Origin: Torymus aiolomorphi
Lineage: Eukaryota > Arthropoda > Insecta > Hymenoptera > Torymidae
DNA length: 64,000 nucleotides
Reading direction: 5' to 3'
Assembly (NCBI GenBank): GCA_036365515.1
Contig: CM070875.1
Location: 102,381,128 to 102,445,127, forward strand
Shown here: positions 14,292 to 25,693 of the stretch, piece by piece
Numbering within the stretch: position 1 is the first letter of the stretch
Layout of the letters: each line of letters opens with the position of its first letter
The notes under the pieces: generated by a model
The model's input: the letters and a program-made list of their open reading frames with translations, nothing else
What the model was told of the DNA's origin: nothing
Databases searched by the model: none
Position numbers and translations under genes: made by a program

Positions 14292-14640
14292 TTTTCAAAT
14301 ATTTTTCTTTTTAGAATATGTCGACTACACAGAACGAAAGTTAATTATAAAAAACAACAATATATTTATTCGTTAATCAATAATAATAATAAATACATAA
14401 TAAATTATTAGTTTTAGACTATTTAGAGTATAAACAAAATTATATGGAATACATGATTAATTTAGAATCAGATAAAATTATTGAAAAAGATAAATTAAAA
14501 AAACTAAATCATCAGTCAAAAAAAAAAAAAAACAAGAAAACAACAGAACAATAAAAATACAAAACTCAAAATTGGAAAACTTAAAGTTGACAAAATTTTA
14601 GAAGAATTTAAAAATCTTTCTTTACAATAATTGAATTTTG
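14292..14640 (+). other. Downstream of helicase; lysine-rich remnant
   Basis: AT-rich sequence. A broken frame at about 14440-14630 reads as a lysine- and glutamate-rich segment, interrupted by poly-A. It may be the tail of a Helitron accessory ORF, but no family is recognised. Confidence 0.3.
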
Positions 14641-14764
14641 TTTTTAGGTACATTTTTATATAATTATTAATTAATTAATTTTTTTAATTAATTTTTAGTT
14701 AATTAAAACAACAATATTTTTTCTTTCATTTAGGACAATGGAATATACAAATAACGTTGGAAAA

Positions 14765-15095
14765 TTTTAAATAGCATATCAGAAAATATTAAATATAAAA
14801 AAAAAAAAAAAATAAATAAAAAATAAAAAAACAATTCAAAAATTGAATAAAACATTTCGAAGAATTTAACTTATTATCAGGTAATTCAAATCATTTAATT
14901 ATGAAATTTAATTTTACAAAATATATATTAGATTATAAAAAAATATACTTTTATTGTAACAATTTTAATGTTTTCTGAAATTTTATAGTGACAAATTCAG
15001 TGGATTAGGCTTACTGGGGATACCACTTAAAAATAAAACGCATCTTTCTATTTACCTCCAAGGTGATGTGGAAAAAATAGAATAAAATATATCTT
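14765..15095 (+). repeat. Helitron tail segment, copy 1
   Basis: The segment runs from AAATATTAAATATAAAAA through CAGTGGATTAGGC, ACTGGGGATACCACTT and CTATTTACCTCCAAGGT. It is repeated at 15478-15790, and its last part appears inverted at 11985-12045. A diverged relative is at 34820-34945. Confidence 0.85.
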
Positions 15096-15423
15096 AATAT
15101 ATAATTAATGTAATTTTCTTAATAATTTACTCTTTTATTTTAGAAATTAAGAATTGAAAACTACTCTTAAGCGTTACATCTATAAATATTACCCTATTAA
15201 TAAAACATATGAAAAATATAAATTATTAATTTTACATAATATATGAAATATACATAAAATATATTTTTATATATAATTAATGTAATTTTCTCAATAATTT
15301 ACTCTATTATTTCAGAAATTAAGAATTCAAAATTACTCTTAAACGTTACATCTGTATATACTACCTTATTAATAAAACATATGAAAAATACATGAAAAAA
15401 AAACTTTTAAGTGAACATTTAAA

Positions 15424-15476
15424 TGCGGGGGGTCTGAGGGGGGTCACGAGGAAGGTCTGAGGGGGGGCGAGGGAGG
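15424..15476 (+). repeat. G-rich block between Helitron tails
   Basis: Runs of up to seven G are interspersed with TCTGA, CACGA and CGA. It resembles the G-rich blocks at 8733-8775 and 35098-35300, both also near Helitron-related sequence. Confidence 0.65.
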
Positions 15477-15477
15477 G

Positions 15478-15790
15478 TAGAAAATATTAAATATAAAAAA
15501 AAAAAATAAAAAAAATAAAAAAAACAATTCAAAAATTGAATAAAACATTTCGAAGAATTTAACTTATTATCAGGTAATTCAAATCATTTAATTATTAAAT
15601 TTAATTTTACAAAATATATATTATATTATAAAAAAATATACTTTTATTGTAACAATTTTAATGTTTTCTGAAATTTTATAGTGACAAAGACAGTGGATTA
15701 GGCCTACTGGGGATACCACTTAAAAATTAAACGCATCTTTCTATTTACCTCCAAGGTCATGTGGAAAAAATAGAATAAAAGATATAATTT
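15478..15790 (+). repeat. Helitron tail segment, copy 2
   Basis: Direct repeat of 14765-15095 with few differences, followed by further ~110-bp subunits containing AGAAATTAAGAATTAAGAAC and CTCTTAAG-GTTACAT at about 15840-16010. Tandem ends are common in Helitrons through read-through replication, the likely but unproven cause here. Confidence 0.8.
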
Positions 15791-16216
15791 TCAATATATT
15801 TTCTTAATATATAATTAATGTAGTTTTCTCAATAATCCATTCTTTCATTTCAGAAATTAAGAATTAAGAACGACTCTTAAGTGTTACATTTGTATTAACT
15901 ATCATCCATAAAAAATATGAAAAATCTCAATAATCTATTCTTTCGTTTCAGAAATTAAGAATTAAGAACTACTCTTAAGTATTACATTTGTATAAACTAT
16001 CATCGATACAAAATATGAAAAATATCTACGTTGAAAATAAATAAATTATTTACTTGTCAAAATTAGGGGGTTGATGAGCGGAGCGAGTAGGGGGGGTACC
16101 CCCTTAGTATATATATATATATTTTTTTTTTGACAAATCTGCAGTTTATGGCCAATCTTCTACCTAGGTCAAAGGTATTAATAACAAACACCTTTTTTTA
16201 TGAATTTGATCTTTTA

Positions 16217-16259
16217 TTCAACGTTTCGGACATTTTTGGCTATGTCCCTCTTCAGGAAT
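16217..16259 (-). ncRNA. Hammerhead-ribozyme-like motif, PLE-2 left arm
   Basis: On the minus strand: helix I strand ATTC; core CTGAAGAG, matching CUGANGA; helix II GGACAT pairing ATGTCC with an AGCCAAAA loop; GAAA; ACGT; T; then GAAT, which pairs with the first strand. One extra G lies between core and helix II. A right-arm copy at 25624-25667 has a C to T change in the core. Confidence 0.5.
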
Positions 16260-16482
16260 CTGATGAGAATTCAATACACACGTTTTATAAACCAATAATT
16301 AAACAAATTACAATAAAAATTAAAAGTTATGTACACACTAACAAATAATTAAATTATTGTGGTCAACGTTGTTTTTGCGGCAACAATCCGGTCGTCAGTA
16401 ACGATATATTACAAAATTCACGCTTATATACTAAAATTATTTGTATGTGAAAATCGGTATATCACACAGACAACTATGCTCA

Positions 16483-17745
16483 CAAGGAAAGTACCCGAAC
16501 TGTCAAATTCAAAAAAATTCCAAACCCATATTAAAAAGTAGACCTCCATGCGAGATTCACGAAACCATTTTTTTTTATCGGCTGAGAAGCGCTTTATAAG
16601 GATTAAAATCACCCCTAAAGTTTACCCCCAAGAAACGTTTTTTTGATATATCTCGGCCTCTACTTAACTTTTTTTAACGAAACAAAATGGAAAGAGTTTC
16701 TTATTAAAAAGCCAAGAAATCCGTGGTAGTATGAACATTAAGGGTTGCATCCCTTATTTTTTAGAGGGTAAAATTGTGTTTTTTTAAGAATAATTTTTAA
16801 AAATAAAATAATTAAAAATAGGTCAAAACATTATTTTTGCCAACTACAATAAATAACAGTTGGTGTGTTTGGGCATTCTTCGCGAAACAATCCCTTAGGA
16901 GGTGGTAAACCACCCCTAACACAAATGAATCAGATATATTTTTTTGGCAATTATTTTTTTCCTTAAAATGGGTTCTTGAAGTCGTTAATCGGAATCCACA
17001 GTTAGATCCACAATAAAAATTTGAAAATAGTGAATTCAATATGGCGAAAAATTTTTTAGAAATATTTTAAATTCCACGAAAAATAGTATGTAGACCCCCT
17101 AGCGGAAATTATATTATGTAAATAAGTGTATAATAATGTAACAATGTTTTGTTATGTTATTCTATTATTTATTATTTTTTTATCATACACTTGTTTATCG
17201 TACGATAAACAAGTCTATGATAATGTAGTTGTTTGTAAAAAAGTGTAAGAAAACGTAACAAATTGTACTTTTCTACTGGATTTCGGACGCTTTTACATTT
17301 TACCACAGTTTATACCATTTTTTAATAATTTCTTACTTTTCCTTACATTTGTCTACGTTTTATTACTTTTTAATTTGTACTCTTAATTCAAATTTTATAG
17401 GTATTCTTACACTTTCGTACATCTTTTTACATTTTATTATATATTTGTACTTTTAATTACATCTTTTTACGTTTATATACAGATTTTGATATACATTTTA
17501 CATCATATCACATATTTGTACACTTTTTTCAAATAGTTCATAATTATTCTTTTATAATAATTTATAATTGTACTTTTATTTAAATAAAGCTATAAATAAA
17601 ATATTTTCAAAGATGTAAAGAAAAAATACTAAAACGTAATAAAATGTAAATTATTATGTATTAGAAATATAATTAATATATGTTACAAAATGTAAGTTAC
17701 TGTATAAAAGTTTAAATTTTTACAAATTCTTACAGATTTTTCTAA
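16483..17745 (+). repeat. DDE-1 left inverted arm
   Basis: Outer part: CAAGGAAAG end, then the block ATCACCCCTAAAGTTTACCC-AAGAAACG, also present in the DDE-2 and DDE-3 arms. Inner part (17240-17745, fading to 17960): a field of T-rich TTTACATTTTA and TTACGTTTT motifs, dozens of times in both orientations. Likely transposase-binding regions (inferred). Confidence 0.85.
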
Positions 17746-19197
17746 CAAATTAATTCTTACAGATTTTTCTAACAAATACTTCCTTATAATTTCATAAAAA
17801 TAAGCTACACAAGGAAATATTTAGAAAACGTAAGGAATTGAAAAAAAATGTAAGAAACTTTAACAACTTGTTAAATATGCCCGAAATCCAGTATCGTATG
17901 ATTTCTTACATTTTTCGACAATTTATTCCATTTTATAAGTATTTTCTTATTTTCTTTGATATTTTATAATTTCAGCTAGGAGAGATTTTCATGCTTGTTG
18001 AAATTATGATAGGTTTTAATAAGAAAAGTTTATTTATGATTTATTAATATAAATTAATATGTACAAAATTTTTAATATAATGATAATTATAGCAATTCAT
18101 GGTTATTGCGCAATATACAAGATTACGTACACTTGCATTGATATGGCTTATCTCCCGATTCCTCCTCTTTTATTCATAAATAAGTGAAACATCGGTCAGT
18201 CAAAAACAAATATACGTTACTGAACGTTTTTCTACGCTCGTGTTAAATTAATATTCAATGTCAACATTATTTTATGGGTATTAATTGAAAATATAAGTGT
18301 CTGGAGGTACTTGCATCATATTTTTTAATGGCAAGTAAACATTTTACGAGTACGAAATCCTATTTGAATTGAATGATAACAACAATAATAATAGTCATAA
18401 GTAACCATATAATTGAAATTTCTTTCTTCTACATAATTATTCAAAATATTTCTAATAGAAAGTTGAAAAGTTAAATAAAATGCAGCATTTTGAAATATAA
18501 AACTCGTCAAAATATACAATAAATTTTGAACAAGTGGCCGAAGTTAAGAAAGTCAAATTCGGTAAAAATCTATTATAGAATCTTTATTGTACCAATTGTA
18601 AATATTTTGATAGTGAAACTTTACTCTTAATACATGCATTGAATTATTTTATGATAGTAAAAATTATGTTTTGATTTTAATTTTTAGAATTACTGTTACA
18701 TTACTGTTATTCTAATATATAAAATATGACATACTGACGATTTAATCAGTTAATTTAAGTGTAAAAAAATATTCATATGAGTGAATAGAAGTAGTACTTT
18801 ATTTATAATAATAACGTTTAGCAACTATTTAATGCTAATAAAATAGTGTATCTTGCAGACAAAACATTGACAAACAATAACGAATTCCCATGCACTTACA
18901 AAGGAATTTAGTAAAATGTTTTCCTCAAAAGTTTTGGATGTCTGAATACTTTTTACACTTACTGTACATTCATGCTATTGTACATTCCTATACTGTTATG
19001 GCTATAAAAAGGCTATAATAACTAAAACTTTTACAGGTTTACACTGCGACTCAACGTATCTAAAAGAAGAAAGAAAATATTTTCCATAAATATGAATTTG
19101 GTAAATGCGAAGAGTGTATTATTATTTTAAACAGTATGTTTTAAGATCAAGAAAAGAAATTACCTGTTAATGACGCTGAAAGAAATGTTGCAATATA
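17746..19197. other. DDE-1 interior between left arm and transposase
   Basis: AT-rich, no gene. A 12-nt motif, ACAGATTTTTCTAACAAAT, is tandemly duplicated at 17738-17780. The first ATG-initiated segment of the transposase is expected here by comparison with DDE-2 and DDE-3 but is not clear. It may be decayed or carried on an upstream exon. Confidence 0.4.
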
Positions 19198-20648
19198 GTG
19201 TATAATATTATAATATCAAGTATAAATGATCGTAGTATTTACGAAGAAACGGAAGAATTTCTATATTATGATGATACCTACGAACCTTACGATGACATAC
19301 CTGCAGATGATTTACATGAAGATATCGATGCAGAAGATATGATAACACACGAAACTGAAAATCAATGTAGGACCGAATCAGAGAGTATTAATTTTGACTA
19401 CAAAAAGCAAGCTGTGGAGTATTGGTTAAGTAGTAAAAACAAGTTAAAATTTGAAACAGTCCAAAATCGATTCAAAAAATTAAAAACAGCACGTCAGCTG
19501 TATAGATGGAGAGATCAAGTGGCAATAGGAGGAAGTAGGATCGATAAATTGAAAAAAATTGAGGAATATTGTTTACAAAAATTTAACGTAGCCAGATCGA
19601 ATAGAATACCCATTCATGACATTGATGTAAGACGTATGGCAAAAGAAAAAGCATTAGAGTTAAACTTCAATGAATTTAAACGGCGATTTAATATCGTTTC
19701 TCGAAAAATAACAAAAATTATTACTAAAAAATCTATAGATGATTCAGAAGAATGGTCAGCACAAAAACAGGAATTTCGCAATAGAGTAAAAAATGCCATC
19801 ATAAAATATGATGCAAAACGTGTTTATAACTCCGACCAAAGTGGTTTTAATTACGAAATACACAGTGGTCGAACCCTCAATCTTAGAGGAGATAAAAGTG
19901 TAGAGAGTATAGTGCAATCAGTGCATTCGACAACTCATTCTTATACTATCCAACCTACTGTATCTGCTGAAGGAAAACTTCTATCACCCTTCTTTTTAGT
20001 CATGCAAGAACCAAAGGGAGAGTTTGAAACTGTAGTCAGAAAAAATTTATTTGCAGCAGAAAATGTTTATGTAATGGCATCGAAATCAGGTAAATTGACT
20101 AAAGAACATGTTGAAACTTAGGCGCAAGATGTATATTTTCCATCAACTACCATAACAAGTACCCTATTGCTTGATTCATGGAGAGGTCACTGCCTAGATA
20201 TAATTTATAAAGTAAAACCGGAACATAAAACCTTAACAATTCTACAAATTCCACAAAAAACAACAAGTGAACTTCAACCGCTTGATATATACGGTTTTCG
20301 AATGTGGAAGAACTTCGTTCGAACGTTTTCGGATATGATATTTCTAACAAATGAGGATCTCAACTTACACGATAGAAATAATATAATCAAAATGCATTCA
20401 TTAGTACATAATCAATTATCAAGTCCCAGGTTTCAAAATTTATTTAAATATGCTTGGTACGCCGCCGGTTACATTGATGAAAGGCCAGAAAAAATTGAAA
20501 ACCCAAAAAAATTTTGCTTCAATTCTAATTTTATTACAAGCGATATTTGTGGTAAACGAGCGATTATAACATGTTCATGGTGCCAAAAATCGCTATGTTT
20601 ACAACATTTTTTCATGAATATCATTATTGTAAAACATATAATCCATGA
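19198..20648 (+). pseudogene. DDE-1 transposase (DDE_1/pogo-like, DD36D), decayed
   Basis: N-terminal region: FDYKKQAVEYWLSSKNKL, then a CENP-B/HTH-like stretch ending IVSRKITKIITKKS. Catalytic core: NSDQSGF with first Asp at 19834-19836, then QSVHSTTHSYTIQPT, LLDSWRGHC (second Asp), and LQPLDIYGFRMWKNF (third Asp, 36 residues after the second). C-terminal Cys cluster: DICGKRAIITCSWCQKSLC. Breaks: TAG at 20119-20121 where the family has Trp, and a 1-nt loss in the T run at 20605-20612, after which the HEYHYC tail and stop (20646-20648) lie in another frame. The start at 19198 is not an ATG; the true N terminus is unclear. Confidence 0.85.
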
Positions 20649-20779
20649 TCGTCAGAATAATTAGCTAGCTTGCCGTCTGCTGTTGGCTGACCCGTAGGAT
20701 TTAAAATTGGTCGTTGTGCTGCTTAGAAATTGGTAGAATTGTATAAGAATTTGTATTAAAAGATAATAAATTGTAAAAA

Positions 20780-22041
20780 TCTGTAAGAATTTGTAAAAAT
20801 TTAAACTTTTATACAGTAACTTACATTTTGTAACATATATTAATTATATTTCTAATACATAATAATTTACATTTTATTACGTTTTAGTATTTTTTCTTTA
20901 CATCTTTGAAAATATTTTATTTATAGCTTTATTTAAATAAAAGTACAATTATAAATTATTATAAAAGAATAATTATGAACTATTTGAAAAAAGTGTACAA
21001 ATATGTGATACGATGTAAAATGTGTATCAAAATTTGTATATAAACGTAAAAAGATGTAATTAAATGTACAAATATATAATAAAATGTAAAAAGATGTACG
21101 AAAGTGTAAGAATGCCTATAAAATTTGAATTAAGAGTACAAATTAAAAAGTAATAAAACGTAGACAAATGTAAGGAAAAGTAAGAAATTACTAAAAAATG
21201 GTATAAACTGTGGTAAAATGTAAAAGCGTCTGAAATCCAGTAGAAAAGTACAATTTGTTACGTTTTCTTACACTTTTTTACAAACAACTACATTATCATA
21301 GACTTGTTTATCGTACGATAAACAAGTGTATGATAAAAAAATAATAAATAATAGAATAACATAACACAACATTGTTACATTATTATACACTTATTTACAT
21401 AATATAATTTCCGCTAGGGGGTCTACATACTATTTTTCGTGGAACTTAAAATATTTCTAAAATATTTTTCGCCATATTGAATTCACTATTTTCAAATTTT
21501 TATTGTGGATCTAACTGTGGATTCCGATTAACGACTTCAAGAACACATTTTAAGGAAAAAAATAATTGCCAAAAAAATATACCTAATTCATTTGTGTTAG
21601 GGGTGGTTTACCACCTCTTAAGGGGTTGTTTCGCGAAGAATGCCCAAAAGCACCAACTGTTATTTATTGTAGTTGGTAAAAATAATGTTTTGACCTATTT
21701 TTAATTATATTATGAATTCTCACAACAAAAATTATTCTTAAAAAAACACAATTTCACCCTCTAAAAAATAAGGGATGCAACCCTTAATGTTCATACTACC
21801 ACGGATTTCTTGGCTTTTTGATAAGAAACTCTTTCCATTTTGTTTCGTTAAAAAAAGTTAAGTAGAAGCCGTGATATATAAAAAAAACGTTTCTTGGGGG
21901 TAAACTTTAAGGGTGATTTTAACCCTTATAAAGCGCTTCTCAGCCGATAAAAAAAATGGTTTCGTGAATCACGCATGGAGGTCTACTTTTTAATATGGGT
22001 TTGGAATTTTTTTTAATTTGACAGTTCGGGTACTTTCCTTG
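20780..22041 (-). repeat. DDE-1 right inverted arm
   Basis: Reverse complement of 16483-17745 with small differences, including the 24-bp palindrome and the repeated TAAAATGTAAA motifs. It ends TACTTTCCTTG followed by the TCA duplication. Confidence 0.88.
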
Positions 22042-22690
22042 TCAGATTCGGAGTGGGGTAAAACCCATTGGGAACGTCCGAGAGCGGAGAGAGGTAGCAG
22101 GAAAGCACGTCTTGAAGGAAGTGGCATCAATAGTCTGGACTAGAAGAACTTGTGTGTGAATAGTGTATATCTATGAGAGATGTTATTAGACTTTCACCAC
22201 ACGTGCGCGCCTAATACCTCTTCACATCGATACCTTGACATCATATCAAATAGAGACCAGAAATTCGGAATTATTTATCAAGGTATTATATTCATTTGGC
22301 AATCTGTTTATTTCAAATTATTTATTAATAAAATTTTTTTGAGTATGAATAAATAATGCTTCAGAGAAGAGTCGCTTTCCTCTGTTGCATTGGGTGTCTA
22401 ATATCTGAATATTCTGAAAATTTATTGTATGATTATTATCAGTAGTGTGTATAAATAATGACGAATTTTGGTCTCCATCCGAATATTTTTTTAGATGTTC
22501 TTTTAATCTTACACTCAGTCTTCTGCTTGTCTGCCCTACATATGACGCATTACAATTGTTACATTTAATTTTGTACACTACATTCGCATTATTACATTTT
22601 TGATTTTTATCCTTCCCTAATATTATAATATTATTTAATTTATTAGTTGTACTAAAAACGACATTTGTATTACATTTCTTAAAAAAACTT
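22042..22690 (-). pseudogene. PLE-2 left arm, inner part with GIY-YIG endonuclease
   Basis: On the minus strand, 22578-22318 encodes YKIKCNNCNASYVGQTSRRL followed by KEHLKKYSDGDQNSS, a typical Penelope GIY-YIG endonuclease with its cysteine pair and QTSRR. The same coding sequence occurs on the plus strand at 23558-23902, in the other arm. 22045-22260 is non-coding arm sequence, containing the mariner-free target site near 22170. Confidence 0.8.
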
Positions 22691-23480
22691 AAAACTTAAA
22701 ATTAAAAGAAAAATTGTAATGCTATAGAAAAGAGATGGCACCAATTACATAATAAGATAAATATTAATTGTTCTGAATTTCTACATGTTATAAAGTACAT
22801 TTTAAATAATAATTATTTCCAATTTAATGAAAAATTTTATAGACACACTTTTGGATCAGCTTTGGGTAATCCCATAAGTCCGATTCTGTCTGATATAGTT
22901 ATGGAAGATCTAGAATCTTATTGTATTAACAAATTACAATCAAAATCGATATTTTACTTTCGATATGTAGATGACATTGTGCTGTGTATTAAAAAGAATA
23001 ACATAGAGGACACACTTAATATTTTTAATCCCTATGACACGAACTTATAATTCACTGTCGAGCGATCGCAAAATAATAGGATTAGTTTTTTAGATTTAGA
23101 AATTATTGAGAATCAACAAAGAAAGATTATCACAAATTGGTATAGAAAACCAACCTTCTCAGGACGATATTTGAATTACAATTCACACCATCCTCAAAGT
23201 AATAAAATAGCTATTGTTTACTGCCTCGTTGATCGAGCAATAATGTTATCACATAGTAGTTTCCATAAATCCAATATTTCTTTTATAAAAAAAGTCTTAC
23301 AGCAAAATGATTAACCACACGACACAATAGAATTTCATATAAAAAAAAACGGTTAAAAAAGATAAAATGTGATAAAAATAGGTTACAAATAAACAGTTGC
23401 AATAAAAAAAGATACATAAGTTTACCGTTTGTAAAAGAACTTGAAGTTTTCATAAAAAGTTTTTTTAAGAAATGTAATAC
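22691..23480 (+). pseudogene. PLE-2 reverse transcriptase fragment
   Basis: Between the arms, plus-strand frames encode HTFGSALGNPISPILSDIVM and the catalytic FRYVDDIVLC (22862-23050), then WYRKPTFSGRYLNYNS and NKIAIVYCLVDRAI after a stop and frameshifts near 23050 and 23310. The N-terminal half is absent. Similar in order to PLE-1 but only moderately similar in sequence, so the two are different families. Confidence 0.8.
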
Positions 23481-23976
23481 AAATGTCGTTTTTAGTACAA
23501 CTAATAAATTAAATAATATTATAATATTAGGGAAGGATAAAAATCAACAAGGTAATAATGCGAATGTTGTGTACAAAAACTAAATGTAACAATTGTAATG
23601 CGTCATATGTAGGGCAGACAAGCAGAAGACTGAGTGTAAGATTAAAAGAACATCTAAAAAAATATTCGGATGGAGACCAAAATTCGTCATTATTTATACA
23701 CACTACTGATAATAATCATACAATAAATTTTCAGAATATTCAGATATTAGACACCGAATGCAACAGAGGAAAACGACTCTTCTCTGAAGCATTATTTATT
23801 CATACTCAAAAAAATTTTATTAATAAACAATTTGAAATAAACAGACTGCCAAATGAATATAACACCTTGATAAATAATTGCGAATTTCTGGTCTCTATTT
23901 GAGATGATGTCAAGGTATCGAGGTGAAGAGGTATTAGGAGCGCACGTATGGTGAAAGTCTAATAACATCTCTCATA
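23481..23976 (+). pseudogene. PLE-2 right arm, inner part with GIY-YIG endonuclease
   Basis: 23558-23902 encodes the CNNCNASYVGQTSRRL endonuclease core and the SEALFIHTQKNFINKQ tail, downstream of the reverse transcriptase as in an intact element. A stop just before CNNC breaks the link. The sequence continues to the mariner at 23977. Confidence 0.8.
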
Positions 23977-25271
23977 CGAGGGTCATTTGACAAGTACCTA
24001 GCCTCACCGCCAGATGGTGCCACTATCGCACCAGAAATACACTACAGTGCAGTATCTTCCTGTAAACGGTTACAGACGAAATTTCAGCCGGATCGGAGTT
24101 GTAGTTTATTTTTGAGAGCGTGTGAAAGCAAATGTGTCCGTTGATTTTTGAAAAAATGGAGAAAAAACAATATCGGTCGGTGATTCGATTCTTGTTTTTG
24201 GAAGGGAAATCGCGCAGTGAAATTAAAGAACGCTTGGATTGCAGTGTATGGGGATGCTTCTCCTTCGATGACAACCGTTAAATTTTGGTATAACGAGTTT
24301 CAACGTGGTCGTACGTCGGTTTTTGATGATCCACGCCCAGGTGCTCCGAAAACAGCCACTACGGAGGAGAACGTGACAAAAATACACGATATCGTTTTGT
24401 CAGACCGCCGATTAAAGGTGCACGAGATAGCTGCGATAGTAGGCATCTCAGAAGAACGCGTGTGGCATATCCTACATGAGATTTTAGGCATGAGGAAGCT
24501 GTCAGCAAGGTGGGTGCCGCGTTTGCTGACTGCAGACAACAAGCGCATCCGTGTGACCAGTTCAGAGCAGTGTTTGGAGCTGTTTAATCGCAATCCAAAA
24601 GAGTTTTTGCGTCGTTACGTGACCGTCGACGAAACATGGATTCACTACTACACTTCAGAGACCAAGGAGCAGTCAAAACAGTGGACCTTACCCGGTGAAC
24701 CTGCTCCGAAGAAGGCGAAGACGGTCCCGTCGGCCGGAAAGGTGATGGCCACTGTTTTCTGGGATTCTCAAGGTGTGATTTTTATTGACTATCTGGAGAA
24801 GGGCAAAACGGTCACAGGACAGTACTACGCCGAACTATTGAGCCGATTTGACGCCGTGTTAGAAGAAAAACGGCCCCATTTGTCTAAAAAGAAAGTGCTT
24901 TTCCACCACGATAATGCACCGGCACACACTTCTGCACTCGCCACGGCTAAATTGGTCGAATTACGCTACGAACTGCTGCCCCATCCACCGTATTCTCCAG
25001 ATTTGGCTCCGTGCGACTTTTTTTTGTTTCCGAACCTAAAAAATACGCTCGCCGGGAAGAGATTCCACTCCAATAACGAAATAATCGCCGCCACGGAGGC
25101 CTATTTTGCAAACCAAGAGAAAACATTTTTTTCAACGGGGTTAAAAAAATTGGAACACCGCTGGACCAAGTGTATTCAACTAAAAGGAGACTACATTGAA
25201 AAATAAATTTTATTTTTTGTAAAATTTTGGTGTTTTCATTTGTAGGCTAGGTACTTATCAAATGACCCTCG
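23977..25271 (+). mobile_element. mariner element (1295 bp) with TA duplication
   Basis: The terminal inverted repeats CGAGGGTCATTTGACAAGTA... and its reverse complement are 27 bp with one mismatch. TA flanks both sides (23975-23976; 25272-25273), and the empty site CTCATAGATATACAC is seen in the opposite PLE-2 arm near 22170. The size and ends are those of a full-length mariner. It is younger than PLE-2. Confidence 0.95.
24156..25206 (+). pseudogene. mariner transposase, one frameshift from intact
   Basis: The protein starts MEKKQYRSVIRFLFLEGKSR (24156) and would be about 349 residues, the usual mariner length. The N-terminal HTH pair is followed by the catalytic triad: VDETWIHYY, HHDNAPAHTS and SPDLAPCDFFLFP, with 34 residues between the last two aspartates (mariner D,D34D). 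A single extra T at 24239-24240 shifts the frame after KERLD; downstream everything is open to TAA at 25204-25206. Mariner transposase cuts and pastes at TA sites. As it stands this copy would not make full-length protein. Confidence 0.93.
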
Positions 25272-25623
25272 TAGATATACACTATCCACACACAAGTTCT
25301 TCTAGTCAAGACTATTGATGCCACTTCCTTCAAGACGTGCTTTCCTGCTACCTCTCTCCGCTCTCGGACGTTCCCAATGGGTTTTACCCCACTCCGAATC
25401 TGAGCATAGTTGTCTGTGTGATACACCGCTTTTCACATACAAATAATTTTAGTATATAAGCGTGAATTTTGTAATATATCTTTACTGACGAGCGGATTGT
25501 TGCCCGCAAAACAACGTTGACCACAATAATTTAATTATTTGTAAGTGTGTACATAACTTTTAATTTTTATTGTAATTTGTTTAATTATTGGTTTACAAAA
25601 CGCGTGTATTGAATTCTCATTAG

Positions 25624-25667
25624 ATTCTTGAAGAGGGACATAGCCAAAAATGTCTGAAACGTTGAAT
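25624..25667 (+). ncRNA. Hammerhead-ribozyme-like motif, PLE-2 right arm
   Basis: Inverted partner of 16217-16259: ATTC, core TTGAAGAG, helix II GGACAT with ATGTCT (one G-U pair), GAAA, ACGT, T, GAAT. The core C is replaced by T. Confidence 0.45.
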
Positions 25668-25693
25668 AAAAGATCAAATTCATAAAAAAGGTG

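Larger units (their letters stand above)
9099..16107 (+). mobile_element. Helitron-type element with long inverted arms, invaded by PLE-1
   Basis: A PIF1-like Helitron helicase (12191-14291) lies between inverted arms. The left arm is 9099-9175 plus about 11735-12045, interrupted by PLE-1. The right arm is about 14998-15387. Arms begin ATTAATAAGGTAGTATATAC and each holds two tandem ~150-bp subunits. Further subunits continue to about 16020. The right end has a GGGGGGGTACCCCC hairpin followed by TTAG and a TA tract (16090-16110). This is like the CTAG/TA end at 51740-51775 and like Helitron or Helentron 3' ends. The Rep nuclease half was not found. Left border uncertain. Confidence 0.6.
16483..22041 (+). 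mobile_element. DDE-1, long-TIR transposon with TCA target duplication
   Basis: The element begins CAAGGAAAGTACCCGAACTG and ends with its reverse complement at 22041. It is flanked by TCA at 16480-16482 and 22042-22044. The uninterrupted target reads ...ATGCTCAGATTC... in the other arm of PLE-2 (near 25400), which proves the 3-bp duplication. Inverted arms of about 1.26 kb (16483-17745; 20780-22041) surround a transposase (19198-20648). Arms contain a perfect 24-bp palindrome centred on CGTACG (17192-17215, mirrored near 21305) and dense TTTTACATTT-type motifs. Confidence 0.92.
16185..25693. mobile_element. PLE-2, Penelope-like element invaded by DDE-1 and a mariner
   Basis: Inverted arms start at 16185 and 25693 (TTTTTTATGAATTTGATC and reverse complement) and run inward to about 22690 and 23480. 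Between the arms is a degraded reverse transcriptase (22690-23480). The left arm is split by DDE-1 (16483-22041) and the right arm by a mariner (23977-25271). Removing both restores continuous arms. Arms include the GIY-YIG region and a hammerhead-like motif, as in PLE-1. Confidence 0.85.

Noticed and set aside
9099..15387. Maverick/Polinton, because of the long inverted arms
   Set aside because: No polymerase B, integrase, ATPase or capsid genes; the helicase is Helitron-type.
22262..23902. Retron or group II intron RT
   Set aside because: RT with YVDD joined to a GIY-YIG endonuclease is Penelope-like, with inverted terminal arms.
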